Source: Rhyacophila brunnea
Taxonomy: Eukaryota > Arthropoda > Insecta > Trichoptera > Rhyacophilidae
Length of the DNA: 64,000 nucleotides
NCBI GenBank assembly: GCA_022495005.1
Contig: JAGYXB010002034.1
Span: 124,001 to 188,000 of the forward strand
Direction: 5' to 3'
Shown piece after piece: positions 10,045-21,648 of the stretch. Within the stretch, counting starts at the first letter, position 1. Every line of letters starts with the position of its first letter. A model generated the notes under the pieces. The model was not told the origin of the DNA, ran no database searches, and worked only from the letters and a program-made list of their open reading frames with translations. The position numbers were made by a program, and so were the translations under genes.

Positions 10045-11097
10045 ATTTCATTCTATTCCGCTCGGATCATTTTCTAACGGTCCAGTCTAGTGCCTCTTAC
10101 CATGTGTGATATGTAGCGCGTATATCACTTTTGTAGCGTCGCTGCGGGATACGATACCATGGAGACGAACAGTGGTGGAGTGTTACACTCTCGAGCGACA
10201 TCCTTCGACATGTCTTTAGATTGTGGAAGGAATGATTTACTTAGAATAAGTGTCGTCCACTGGATTGCTGAAATTAGAAAGAAGTATCTAAGGCGAGATA
10301 TGAGCTAAAGAAGATCTTCACCCTCTTCAGTGGATCGACTGAGAGCTGATGATGAAAATGATAGTTGACAATAATTATTAATATTCAGGATAATATATTG
10401 CAATATATTATATTTTTTTATACCAACGTAATATAAATTTAATCAATAAAATACAACTTTCACATTTAAAAAAATCTGAAATAATAATTTTGATTTAAAT
10501 AAATTAAATATTTATTACATAATACTTATAAAGTAATTTTTTTATTTTATTTTTAGTTAAAATCAAAGCCCAATGTTATTTATTGTAATGTATATATGAC
10601 ATTGAATTAATTAAATAATGACTTCAAGTTCAAAATTCCCGTACACAAATAAATACAAATAACTCTAAACAAGAATGTTAACAGGCGAAATTCATACACG
10701 GCAAACTATATCGTTACTCTACTCGACCATAGATGGCAGTATACCAGCAATTTAATAATAGTTTATTTTTCATCGCTTGTATGATTTCTAATGGGCCATT
10801 ATTTTAACCTCGGCAGGTTTTTATTTATTCAAAGAATTTAATTTATTACGCACGTAGGTATTACAAACAATGTTTTGTCTAATAAATTTATACATTGTTC
10901 ATTTCTATAGGTACTTATTGTTTTTTAGTTTTTTTTTTTTATAATATCTAATTGCTATAATTACTCAATATTTTTTCACTGAGAAAACTCATAACGATCA
11001 CCAATCGAGTTATATTATATCTCACAGAATATATCGCTCTAAATTTTATTGTGTTTTAATTACATACTATTTTGTTATTTGAATGATTTTTTTACCA
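10045..11097. other. No gene recognised
   Basis: The first 320 bp (to about 10365) are mixed in composition and end with GAGAGCTGATGATGAAAATGATAG, which resembles the end of some LINEs, but no protein motif can be read. The remainder is very AT-rich with poly-T runs. Confidence 0.4.
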
Positions 11098-11750
11098 CGT
11101 TTTTCATAGCTCGTATTCTTGCTTGTCCGGTGGTTGTATGTCCAGTACAAATCTTGCAATCGATTTTTAACTAACTTCCCGACTAGCTAGACATTTGAAA
11201 CTTTTAGAATATAGGTATCAGAAGACGATGCCAATGCATTATTTTAATACTTTTAGCCGCTGACTAGATAATGATTTTTTTAATCACCACCTTTAAAATG
11301 CACGTTAATTACATCGATCGGCCGCCTGGTCATTACGCGCCGGGTGCGTCTTCTGCGTCCAAAGTATTAAGTAGAATTGAATTCGTTTTCAGTTAATTCT
11401 GTTTTGTATGAAAACTTAATTCGGAAGAAATCCGTAATCCAATCCACTATTATTGGTTGCTAGGGGCTGGGGTCCTAGCAACTAAATTATTAATATAAAC
11501 GTGCGTTACTATTGAAATCAAAATGACATTTCAGTATTCTATATTTGTTTGTTTGTTGTAAAATAGCAAAAAAATGATTTGTTGACAATTGCCTTATTTG
11601 TCCTAAATTATTAATACATAGAATTGTCAAGTTTATATGATTCAACAGAAAATTTAAAAACGTGGTATAAAAAGTATAAAAAAGTATATATATCTTGTAA
11701 TTATTATTATTCAATTGGTAGACCGGTGTGTAGGTATTCTTCAGTCGTTG
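11098..11750 (+). repeat. Z repeat, copy 1
   Basis: Dispersed repeat shared with 58188-58745: identical phrases include TTGTCCGGTGGTTGT, AACTAACTTCCCGACTAGCT and AATTGGTAGACCGGTGTGTA. This copy has about 100 extra bases (roughly 11268-11370, GC-richer, containing GGCCGCCTGGTCATTACGCG) missing from the other. In the second copy the repeat lies inside a larger inverted-repeat element, so Z is probably the body of a transposon. No frame of interest. Confidence 0.65.
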
Positions 11751-11979
11751 CCTTTAGTCGAAATTTCACCACGCGGATTGCTGACAGTACCACAGATAAT
11801 GTCACATTCTTGATTTGATCTGCCGTGCGTGTTTGCTATTTCGCTTCCTCCTTTACCGTTTACGTTGACACAATCATGACAAATCTTTCGGAGCAGTCAC
11901 TACTAAGCCATCCGGGCATCTTCGAGACAATTATTGGCCAAAAGAAATAGACCAAAATTAATACTCCACGTCTGACAGA

Positions 11980-12434
11980 CAGTGACGTCCATGGGCCCCA
12001 CATCGGAAAGCGGGACACCAAGCTATGATCTTTGGCGGCCCCCCTACCTATCGTTGAGGATAAAGGCAGTGTGACGCTCTACAGTAGCGTTTTCCAAATG
12101 GTATACACGGTAAAATTAATGTGTACCTATATTTAGTGTTTTATTGTATACTTATACCTACATCCATTTGAATTATGGAGATGTTGAGTACTGATACACA
12201 ATTAAAAATTGTATCGTACAACCACATAATTTTAAATAATAATATTATTGAAAGAAAATAGCGCCGCTGGCGACTTTTTTTTTTAACTTTTAAAGCAAAT
12301 TTGTGATGTTACTTACTTATCTGGTCGACTCGCCTCATCGGGCCCCTCATAAACCCGGGCCCCTAGGCAAGAGCCCTGTCACCCCCCCCTTTTGGGGGCC
12401 ATGGTGACGTCCCTAACCAAAGTGCCGCCGTAAG
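11980..12434. mobile_element. F-family left end, interrupted by B3
   Basis: CAGTGACGTC at 11980 continues after the B3 insertion as CCTAACCAAAGTGCCGCC, giving the F-family left terminus seen at 6473 (CAGTGACGTCCCTAG). The expected right end was not found, because the sequence passes directly into an E palindrome. Confidence 0.6.
11990..12403 (-). mobile_element. B-family hAT-like MITE (B3), perfect 8-bp duplication
   Basis: Reverse-orientation copy: begins CATGGGCCCCACATC and ends TTTGGGGGCCATG. It is flanked by a perfect duplication GTGACGTC (11982-11989, 12404-12411), taken from the end of an F element. The internal CGACTCGCC...GGGCCCC...GACAGGG order is that of B inverted. Non-coding. Confidence 0.88.
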
Positions 12435-12628
12435 TGCGCATTCACACGACATCGCAGTCGACGTGCGTAGACATGCGTTGACACAGGTCTTATTTGATTC
12501 CAATTGCATCCGATTAGAATCACCAGTTGGATTAGTTTTAACTTATTGGTGATTCTAATCGGATGCAATAATTAGAATCAAATAAGACCCTGCTTCAACG
12601 CACGTCCACTGCAGTGATGTATGTCTGC
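12431..12628. mobile_element. E-family palindromic MITE (E4)
   Basis: Left arm CGCAGTCGACGTGCGTAGAC with TCTTATTTGATTCCAATTGC, right arm with TGATTCTAATCGGATGCA, AATAAGACCCTGC and ACGTCCACTGCAGTGATG. It is wedged between F and D sequence. Confidence 0.68.
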
Positions 12629-12881
12629 CAGTGGCGAATGGTGGAGGCAGGCTGTTAAGATCCGATATAAATAGTGCACACTAAACTTTGTCAGTCAAAC
12701 GTATTTGTTTTCATTGAACTAAGACTTCAATGTGTAGATACCTAGTGTTTGTTAGTTTTTAAAATTCTATTAAACCCTGCCTAATCCAAGCCGTAGTAGA
12801 TAATAGTAAAAAACATCTGTTTATCTATAAAAAAAAATATATGCCATTAAACCATACATCATTTTAGATATTTTATGGATA
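12628..12881 (+). mobile_element. D-family MITE (D1), left half
   Basis: Starts CCAGTGGCGAATGGTGGAGG and contains AAATAGTGCACACTAAACTT, TTTTCATTGAACTAAGAC and AAACCCTGCCTAAT, all D-family phrases. The copy stops where the L1 foldback is inserted; the second half, which would be the inverted counterpart, is absent beyond L1. Confidence 0.7.
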
Positions 12882-12889
12882 GAATAATG

Positions 12890-13088
12890 GGTACTGTTCG
12901 GTTAAAGCGGATACAGCGGAAAACGCATTTTGAAAATAGCCGATAAACTGGATTATTTGTTAAGTTAACCTAACCAAACCTAACCTAACCTAACCTAACC
13001 TAAACTAACCCAAACTAACAAATAATCCAGTTTATCGGCTATTTTCAAAATGCGTTTTCCGCTGTATCCGCTTTAACCGAACAGTACC
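12890..13088. mobile_element. Perfect 199-bp foldback with telomere-like loop (L1)
   Basis: Arms 12890-12962 and 13016-13088 are exact inverted copies over 73 bp (they begin GGTACTGTTCGGTTAAAGCG). The 53-bp loop is almost entirely degenerate CCTAA units, the insect telomere repeat written on the other strand. An 8-bp direct repeat GAATAATG flanks the element (12882-12889, 13089-13096). The perfect arms suggest a recent insertion. Related L sequences with TTAGG runs are at 18770, 23100, 55530 and 63720. Non-coding. Confidence 0.88.
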
Positions 13089-13096
13089 GAATAATG

Positions 13097-13799
13097 TTCC
13101 CTCCCTCCATGTGTGCGCGCCTGGTTATTTCATATTTTGTAAAAGTTGAATAATAATCAATTCAGAAAAATATACTATCAACTGATACCTAATACTTGAT
13201 GGAATTAAAATTTGAATTATAGTTGATTTAAGTTGTGTACTATTTATTCTATTTGAGTCATTATTTCTTGCGGTCCGGCTTTCGGCATTCGGCATCTTCA
13301 AACACTATGCACACTCACCAATGCATACCTATTGACAAAAATGAAAAATGGAGTAGTATAATATCTATTTTCTTAATTATAATAAACTACGCCAGCTGAA
13401 TTCAGAACTATTGTAACGCACATTTGAAATATTATAGAAGGGAGTCCTCTGAGACAACCTATTTTAATTATTTATTATTTGTATACGTAGATAAATGTAT
13501 AGGTACATCATATTTTAGTAGGAGTGTAGGACTATTGATGAAAATAATGATGCATAGCATGTTTATATAGGTATATAATAAATCACTTAAATATACTGCG
13601 TCAAAGAACACTTCTACTATTTCAAAAATGTGAGTTAGAATAGTTCTGTATTCAGCTGCCACTATATACCAAAGATATGGAATCTTTTTCCATACTGACC
13701 TTCTGTGGTTTCCCAGTATTAATCGCGGAAACAAGTTTTATCTTTTACGTATCAGTTTTATATGGGGAAAAATATATTAGGTACCTACGCTCTTATTTC
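13097..13799. other. No gene recognised
   Basis: AT-rich sequence. An 88-residue minus-strand frame at 13468-13734 shows no recognisable domain and no support from repeats or codon bias. Confidence 0.4.
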
Positions 13800-14075
13800 A
13801 AAGTTTCTATGAAAATGCTGCCGCTGCTGCTGCCGCTAGGATAACAGCTGAAAATTGCATATCTTCATCAAAATATTCATGTTGGGTATAACAAAATATG
13901 ATGGAATGTTTTACCTATTAAATAAATAGGTACCATTCAGAATTAAAAAGTGTAGCGATTTAAAATATAACGAATCCAGAATAATAAAATTTATAAATAA
14001 ATATATTTACCTATTATTTAATGAGACGAATAATAATTGCGCCGCAGGCAACTTTTTTACCATCCATAGTATATA
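13800..14075 (+). mobile_element. G-family fragment
   Basis: Contains the G-family body: CATCAAAATATTCATG, TTACCTATTAAATAAAT and the GCGCCGCAGGCAACTTTTTT block that parallels TTACGCCATAGGCGAATTTT in the copy at 22565. No terminal repeats remain. A short GCTGCCGCTGCTGCTGCCGC run lies at its left edge. Confidence 0.45.
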
Positions 14076-15299
14076 TTTTGGTATCTTTTGCCTAATTCAT
14101 GAATAAGGCAACGGACTTGCATTTTTCATGAAATAAGCAAAATTTTGCCGATTTCATGTTATACGCAATTTCACACATTCGGCGTAACACATACAACTGT
14201 GATGGAACGCTCTTCGGCAGTAGGCGAACATAATCTCATCATAAAATTCGGTTTTAAAATATACGACATAAAATATTTTCAAATACAAACATACAAAGCA
14301 AAAAAGAGATACCCTTACGATAAATTCAAAATACATAATGCCTTTGCTTCTTATATTCCAAAGATCGCACTTTATTAGAATTCGAAATGATGCCCCTTCT
14401 CTTTCCAACCAACGTCTAGACCTCCGCACAACTCACAAGTGCGAGGGAGACACAAGCACCACCCTACTTTACTTATCATTATGTGCTATCGCTTTCTTGC
14501 TTAGTTGTAGAGTCGATGTGGTCAATGCTCGCAAAAGAGATGGAGCTATTGCCAAGTGTTGTCTTATGTAAAGCTTCTTTGAGTATATCGATTGTGTTGG
14601 AAAAACGATATAAGCAAAGTTAAAGTTGTATTGATTAAAACAGGGGAGGTGAATTTTCCGAAAGCGAAGGCCGCACACATATTAAAACATAATTAATTTG
14701 ATTGGAAAATTCAGTAAAGAACATAAACTTTAAAGTTCTTACATTCATCATGTCTACCCACTTATTCAAACGAAACAGAGCATAGGTACATATGGGTCCA
14801 ACAATGGGAGGAGGAATTTTTCACTAGAATTCGTCAATAACCAGTGGCGGGATTATGGACTTGGACGCCTGAGGCACTGTCTGATTTTGATGCCCCCCAA
14901 AATAAAATATAAATTCCAACTACGAACGTTATCTGGTAAAAATATCAATGAAGATACCTATGTATTTCCTCGAATCACACCATTTAACTCGATAATATTT
15001 TTTTATGCTTTGGGTAATATGTTATACCTACTCCATTATTTGTGAGAAATAGGTACGTATCTTTATAAGATGTTGATGTATGATTGGTTTGAACTGTTTC
15101 AAGGCCCCATTTTGTAATAATGATTTATTACTGATTTTTAAGGCGTGGAGGGGATGGGTTATCAAAATCTAGCAGGTGCCACTGACTTTCGCATTTACTT
15201 TACCTATTTCTTATTACTTTTCCCGCGAAATTTTCCAGCAAATATGCTCCATACCCAGATACTTCGTACTTTGAGTGTACCATGAAAACCTGGCCTGTG
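14076..15299. other. No gene recognised; possible hAT end at 14856
   Basis: Two overlapping 77-residue frames (14145-14378, 14338-14571) and their minus-strand partners show no known domain. At about 14856 the phrase CAGTGGCGGGATTATGG resembles a hAT left terminus, but no right end was found. Confidence 0.35.
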
Positions 15300-15785
15300 C
15301 TCATCTCCTCACCTGCGACCTGTAGCATACATGCATGGTCATCGAATGCGCGTGGCATGTGAGAATATTTAAGCAAACATTAAACTCCTCAAATGGTTGC
15401 ACCAATTCATGAGCTGCACTGACACATGACTTGCGTGTCATATAACGCTGAAAGGAGAAGTGCCAATCCCTTAAGAACGTACATAAGTGAAACGGCAAAT
15501 AATTTTCAACACTATGTGGAACGAAATTTTGGCCGCGTCGGATGAGTATATTCTTAAATCGTCTAAAGATGACTAAAAAACGTTCCGCATGTACTTGAAA
15601 ATGAAAACATGTCAATACTACTATTATTATAACGAATATAATAATAAGCATAACATAACAAGGACGCATGTTGAACTTTTATGATAAATTATATTTCGTT
15701 CGGCTTGCGTCATCCGCGACACGCAATCCGCGCATCGCCTAGTCATGATCTTTTTAGACCATGCCTCAGCTGAGGTATAGCCTTA
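15300..15785 (-). repeat. AA repeat, copy 1
   Basis: The segment from about 15480 to 15785 matches the inverse of 57430-57780: shared phrases are GTGAAACGGCAAATAATTTT, TTAAATCGTCTAAAGATGAC and the CTTGCGTCAT...TTTTTAGACC end. A 122-residue minus-strand frame (15301-15669) overlaps it but does not hold in the other copy, which argues against a protein. Identity of the repeat is unknown. Confidence 0.55.
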
Positions 15786-18056
15786 ACCGGTTAAGTGCCC
15801 AAAGCGTCTTTGGACGCCCTAATTACACCAATTCTTATGTTAATTACTATCAATTAACTAATTGCGGCATAGAAAGGATTAATAAGACTGCTCGACAACC
15901 AAATCATCTGGGCCACGATTCTCAGTCATGAGGTCTTAACGAGGAAGAAGAAGTAATATTCCTTTCACCTAAATATATTTGTATCCTCCCTTTGTGTGTG
16001 CGTCTGGATACCTAGTTGTTATCACATACAAAAAATACTCCGCAGTACATACTAGTTATTCCCACAAGTTAGCATTTACAGAATATACATAATATTGTTA
16101 ATTAAGTGTTGAGAATATTTGTGTTGTAAAGAGACGAATTAATAACAGAAGGAGTTCCATATACATATCTACTCAATTTTGTAGTGGAAATGGTGATCTA
16201 TCTATGTTTACGTAGGCAGAATGCTTCATAACCTTCCACTCCGGCTCTAGAATGAAAATGATGTACCTACCTACCTAAAATGTATTCTTAAAATATATTT
16301 TTAACACATGCGAGGTAATCAGGCAAAGAGGTGTATCAGTGTAGTAAAAAGTGTAAAGTTATAAAACGTAGGTATTGGTACATACTCTAAGTAGACAGTT
16401 ATTGGTAATATTATATTCTATGGAAAAATAACTAAACAAAATACTTAGCTAAATGGGAGAAATCAATCACATTATTTTTAACCACTGAACACCGTAACTG
16501 TATGGCTTTGAATATGTTTAGATATGCATACCCCATACCAAACACCAACACACGGGCACGAAGGAAGGAGGCACTGAAATTACACAGGTGGGCCCGAATT
16601 AACATGCGGTGAAAATTTATCAAACGCCATGCGTACCAACCATACCTTTATGGCACTAACTTACCTACCTTTACAGGTACCTACCCATAAACCAAAGTGT
16701 GTAAAGCTTTCTGATAGTTGAATACTGTAGATTATAATATATACATTTATGGTAACGTCAAGTTGTGATTATATTGAGACGCACGTCGCGTACTGTCACG
16801 CTGTCACAGCGACAAATTTAGTTCTTCTCTGTTCCTTTGTAAATTCAATGATGGAGAGTGCCAACTCTAATGTATTAGTATTTTAAATTATAATTCATTA
16901 TTCATACTAATTTCAATTAATTTTAACAGTTTCTACATGTGCGTACCTAGGTACGTTAAAATTACTTGGGATATTATATACATAGTTAATATTTTGAACA
17001 GAACCCAACGTGCAATACCATAGATAATAGACAACATTCTTATAGAAAATACATAGTGCCAACCACTAAAAAAAACACGAGTCTAAAATGTATAGGCATG
17101 TAGAAAATAATAAAAAACCTTAGACTATAGATACATCTAGACGCCACACCTATGAATCGTAATACCATCTTCTTGCCTATCAGTACGGCTACCACATTTT
17201 AAGACAACACACAGAACCATCTTTTCTACTTAATTAACTAAAAATATTTACCATTCACTTTATGTTTAACACAAAAAATATCAATTTTAGCAACTCGAGC
17301 TTGCAAGTTATCGACGCTATGTGAAGCGTTTTGCCCCGATTTGATGGCGATACTTTTGGAAACTAGCTCACAGATATGTAGACCTTTTATCTTACTCTAG
17401 CGCGTGTCGCAGAGATTGTAAGGTGCCGAATACTTTCTCACTCGCACTCATGCATCGTTTTTGTTCAGGCCTTGTAAAAAACCTTTATTGAGGCATGCAG
17501 GTGTCAATGCAGTATTATTAGGCACCTATGTCTCACGCATGAGTAGGTATTTCTAAATTTTCCAAATGGATTATAAAATTTCATATTCAGTTTTCTATAA
17601 AGAAATCGGGGCGATATTCTATGATTTTTCAAGTGGCCTAAATTTCACTTGGAAATTATTTCCTGCTGTGTCGCTTTTTTACTGAGATATCGGTCAGGTG
17701 TCCGGAATCGAATTTTATATGCATAAACCTATCGAAGCTGGATTGTAATTACGCTGTCAATGGATCCGCCTTGCTGTGGAGGGTTGCACTGAGCGTCTTA
17801 GAACTTGGAACACGTTATCATCATCATTGGCTCTTGTAGAGCCACAGACTCCTGGATCGATACCTGCCAATTGACGTTTCATAACATAAAGTAGATTATC
17901 AGAGTGTAAACTTGGTTTCCTGGTGTCATACGTAACTTATTCTTATTTGGCTCATAATTGTTGGTTTCTAATGTAATCTGCCTATATACCTACTGCACAC
18001 TCATTTGATATTTATAAGGAATGGATTATTATTCAGTTTCCTATTGTTTAATATGT
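15786..18056. other. Long AT-rich stretch without a supported gene
   Basis: A short block at about 15911-15950 (GATTCTCAGTCATGAGGTCT then GAGGAAGAAGAAG) resembles a LINE 3' end and is echoed inverted at about 60957 and loosely at 34270. A segment at 17425-17475 (TTTCTCACTCGC ... TTTTTGTTCAGGCCTTG) recurs at 59530. Otherwise no coding, RNA or repeat structure was identified. Confidence 0.4.
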
Positions 18057-18064
18057 CTGTCAAT

Positions 18065-18418
18065 CATGGCCCCCACAAGGGGGGACTGACAGGGCTCTAG
18101 CATAGGGGCCCGGGCTCAGGGGGGGTGGCGTGGCGGGTCCACCAGATAAATGAAATAGTCCCCTGCGTTGCTATTTTACATCGAAGTTATTAAATTTTAA
18201 AAATATATGGTTGTGCTATGCAATTTTTGGTTGATGTGTGTTGATATTCGACAACTCCATAATTCGATGTGTTAAAAAAATCGCTAAAAATACATTAAAT
18301 TTTATTTGACCTCGAACGCTATTTGGAAAACGTCAGATTGCCTTTAACCTTAACGATAGGTAGGGGAGCCTGCCAAAAATTCTGGCCTGGGGGCCCGCGT
18401 CAAGATGTAGGGGCCATG
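18065..18418 (+). mobile_element. B-family hAT-like MITE (B4)
   Basis: Ends CATGGCCCCCACAAGG and GATGTAGGGGCCATG, with a 7-of-8 target duplication (CTGTCAAT at 18057-18064, CTATCAAT at 18419-18426). The body carries GGGGACTGACAGGGCTCTAG and GACAACTCCATAATTCGA. Slightly worn, so probably older than B2, B3, B5 and B6. Confidence 0.84.
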
Positions 18419-18612
18419 CTATCAATACTGGTACCTTAGTTACAATAATAGGCCTTTTCTGGAAAACTTTATGCCATTGTAAGTTGTAAGCAACATTTAA
18501 TAACATTTCACTTGCAGAAACGAATGTTTTATCTCTCGTTCACAGTAAGTGCATCTATAAATAATAAAATACTATAATAAATATACATACTTGTACATAT
18601 ATATTTATATAT

Positions 18613-18760
18613 ACTGGGCCCCGCATCAATTGAAGTACATCATGTTCTGGAAAGGGTTTAAAAGAATTTTTTGAGACTACTTTACTTTCGGCTGTGTGAA
18701 TTTTATCCGTGGCTTTATCCGACCGACTTTCTCTTTGGTAGGTATACCTATAATGCATTG
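18613..18760 (+). pseudogene. LINE reverse transcriptase fragment
   Basis: Matches the 440-580 part of the first LINE: GCATCAATTGAAGTAC, AAAGGGTTTAAAAGAATTTT and TATCCGTGGCTTTATCCGAC. It codes the P-H-Q-L-K-Y ... F-L-R-L-L ... P-W-L-Y-P block in broken frame. Short relic. Confidence 0.6.
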
Positions 18761-18769
18761 TAGATTCGT

Positions 18770-19230
18770 GACCGGAAATTTATACATTTGCAGTTCGCCG
18801 TATCATACTTCGCCGTGAAATGTTGTATCGGAAATATATTGTCGTATAACTCGTTTATTAAAGACCGTCCAACCTCTTTGGATCGTATAGTACCTACATA
18901 CTGAGATAAAATGCATGTCTAAATAAAACACGGTTCTTGTCGGTTTACACTGTTTACCTAGGTATTTACAGGAAGCCAGCAGGAAACAAATTATGAAAAC
19001 AGCCGATATACTGAAAATTTTGTTAGGTTAGGTTAAGTTTTCATTATTGAATTCATGAATCTTGTCAAAATCAGCTATGAAAATTGAATTAATCTTCATT
19101 CTGAATCTAATGCAATTGAAGACCGTATAATATACGGTCATCTCTGGATCTCTAAACTGGGTTATTTTTATCATTCATGAATTTTGCCGAAATCGGCTAT
19201 GAAAATTACCGCTGTTCCCGCCTGGCTTTC
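18770..19230 (+). repeat. L-family repeat (L2) with TTAGG run
   Basis: Contains GTGAAATGTTGTATCGGAAA, GACCGTCCAACCTCTTTGG, a TGTTAGGTTAGGTTAAG run and two copies of an ATTCATGAAT..TGCCGAAATCGGCT type segment near 19050 and 19180. The same order of blocks is at 55530-55830 and, inverted, at 23100-23400 and 63720-64000. A short palindrome GACCGTATAATATACGGTC is at about 19122. Unclassified; shares the AGCCGATA and TTAGG parts with L1. Confidence 0.6.
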
Positions 19231-19614
19231 GGTAAACAGACTTGTACCAAACGTTCTTGTGTTTTACAAAAATTGTTGAAAAAACTATTGAAACAGTCCT
19301 CGTTTATAACGTCATGTTAGTAGGTAATCTAAGTAGAGCTAGTAGATATGTAACTTTTAACACAATCAGCTCAGATTATAAAAAACTATTTATTTTTATA
19401 ACAAATTTTAACACGTTGTTACAACTGAATTAAATTACTGTATAGCTATTAATACATACCTACATACATACTTATTTACTGCTGTTATATAAATAATTTT
19501 ATATACTTATTCTTGTGTTCATTTTTTCACTTTTTAACTGAGTCTATTTTTTGACAACTATCATTTCCTATACAGTTTGCTAAGTAGGTACCTAATGTAG
19601 ATATCAGCTAGTTT

Positions 19615-19852
19615 TGACGTCCCTAGGCAAAGTGCCGCCCGTAAGCAGGGTTTTTTTTAACCATTTCCTTGCTTTTTCATACAAGGTGGTTGTTAGTAAT
19701 TTTGAACAATCACAAACACTCAGTCTTTGAGAAAAACACATAAATATTGTATCCTGACCGGGAATAGAACTCAGAACTCTCGGGTGGAAGGCAAGCGCCT
19801 TACGTACTGCACCACGAGAGCCGCCCGTAAGCAGGGTTAGAATATTGTCCCC
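19615..19852 (+). mobile_element. F-family fragment carrying a SINE
   Basis: TTGACGTCCCTAGGCAAAGT followed by GCCGCCC is the F-family left end. It is interrupted by a tRNA-derived SINE (19653-19819), after which the sequence GCCGCCCGTAAGCAGGGTT is repeated. Confidence 0.55.
19653..19819 (-). mobile_element. tRNA-derived SINE, type 1, with 19-bp target duplication
   Basis: On the minus strand it reads CTCTCGTGGTGCAGTACGTA (A-box-like) and GAGTTCTATTCCCGGTCAGG (B-box-like), then a tRNA-unrelated body and a 3' end of T/A-rich sequence. It is bounded by an exact 19-bp repeat, GCCGCCCGTAAGCAGGGTT (19634-19652 and 19820-19838). Such a long duplication is typical of LINE-driven retroposition. A second copy of the tRNA-like head lies at 55320-55444. 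The minus-strand open frame here is a read-through and is not a protein gene. Confidence 0.88.
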
Positions 19853-19878
19853 TTTCAAATTGTCTGCAAATTCGTTAG

Positions 19879-20418
19879 CAGTGCCATATGGTTGAGGTAG
19901 GCTGCTAAGATCCGAAATAAATAGTGCACATTAAACTTTGTTAGTCATACGTATTAGTTTTATTGAACTAAAACTACAATTTACATGTGGTGTTGGTTAG
20001 CTTTTAAAAATCAATTAAACCCTGCCTTAACCAAACCATAATAATTTTGGTATATTTTGGGCGATCCGACAAACTGTTGCTCACTTTTTCATTCATACTT
20101 ATTTGTTTTCGTTGAATTATAAATACATGTTACACATGTTGTTGGTTATTTTTTTAAATTCATTAAGCCCTGCCTAAATCAAACTATAATAGATAAAAAA
20201 TATCATTCTATCTTTAAAATATCCAAAATTATGTATGATTTAACGGCATAATTTTATAAATTCTATAGATAGACGAATATTTTTTGACTATTATCTATTA
20301 TGGCTTGTTTGTCACATTGTAGTCTTAATTCAATGAAAACAAATAGGTTTGACTAACGAAAATTAATATGCACTACTTATGTCGGATATTAACAGCCTAC
20401 CTCCACATTTCGCCACTG
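19879..20418. mobile_element. D-family palindromic MITE (D2)
   Basis: Starts CAGTGCCATATGGTTGAGGT and ends ACCTCCACATTTCGCCACTG; AAATAGTGCACATTAAACTT near the left is inverted as the AATATGCACTACTTATGTCG region near the right. Flanks do not match each other, so ends may have been exchanged between copies. Confidence 0.75.
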
Positions 20419-21648
20419 CTCCCTGGTATAAACATTTTATATGAATATACCTTAATAACTCCCTAACATACTGTTACATTCCTTGCTGACGCAATGCTTC
20501 AACAATAAAGCTATCCATGGTATATAAATTAATATCCAAGGTATAATATAAATATAAGAATAGTTTCCTTTTATAATAGGTAAGTTCTCTGTAAGTTTTG
20601 TAAATACCAGCTTTGTGAGCTTTCCTTATGGCTTCGTAAGTAAAAGTAACTATATAAAAAAACGATGTTCGTAATAATAGCTATTAACTTTTAAATATGA
20701 ATTTTCGATTAGCAGCTATGGCAGCTATGGAATATTTTTGGATTACCTACCTGTCTATAAGAGGGTGATTCATTTTTATCTTTATTTTACACTCACAGTA
20801 CCTACCTACCTCTGTAAAATATTTTAATTATAATATATAATATGTAGATACTTAGGTACTTATTTAGGCAGCTTGTTAACTATCTATACTTATTATTGAA
20901 CATTATGCATATTAACAAATAATGTTAATAGGTAGATACATATTGCTTAAAGCATAATCATTTATTATCTGACTATATCTAATAGTAGCAAGTTATTGTT
21001 AACTACGTACCTATTTAATACTTTTCAATTATTATTATTATATAGGAATGAATAAGAATTAGTTTAGTAAATATTAGTATGTGATTTCTTGATTATCAAT
21101 ACCTATTCGAGAATTCCATTTTATCGGGATATTTATTTTCAAGAAATCAGAATTATTTTCATTATTTTTCCAAATACTCAACATTTTCCAAGAAAAATCT
21201 AAACATAATATACATTGTTGTCCACTTTCAAGAGTGTAAGAAAGGTGTAAGCTTTGACAAATATAACATTTATAATTATATAATATATACCTATGTCGTC
21301 TATTTTTGTTTAAAGAGGATTCACGTCCTGCATTTTAAGTTTACGCGTAAACTTATGAACAGGTGGTTAATGTGGAATACCTACATGCCAGGTGCGTTTA
21401 TTCTTCTTGAAATATAACTAATATCGATCAATTTCTCGACAAAAATGAATCTTCAAATTTCAAAATAAACTATTATCGTAATGAGCGAATTGTGCGCACA
21501 GAAAAATTGTTTGGAGTCCATGTAATGAAAGATTAGATTCTCGAATCATGATATTAGCTTTCGTACGCTCATGATGACTCTTGCGAGGGTTTTTTTGTTG
21601 TTTAAGTAATTTAGAGAGTTTTTATATGTATACTAATATGCTGAAGTA
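20419..21648. other. AT-rich, no gene recognised
   Basis: No supported frame or repeat family. TAGGTAC-type short palindromes are common here, as elsewhere. Confidence 0.4.

Noticed and set aside
12963..13015. True telomere or chromosome end
   Set aside because: Only about eight degenerate CCTAA units, enclosed by inverted arms and an 8-bp duplication; it is an interstitial insertion.
13820..13850. CTG/CCG-type trinucleotide repeat
   Set aside because: Only a few units (GCTGCCGCTGCTGCTGCCGC), too short to call a microsatellite of interest.
15301..15669. 122-residue minus-strand frame
   Set aside because: It overlaps repeat AA, whose second copy does not keep the frame open.
19604..19858. 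84-residue minus-strand frame ending in a Pro-Gly rich segment
   Set aside because: It is the tRNA-derived SINE read through as protein; the similar frame at 55190-55438 has the same cause.
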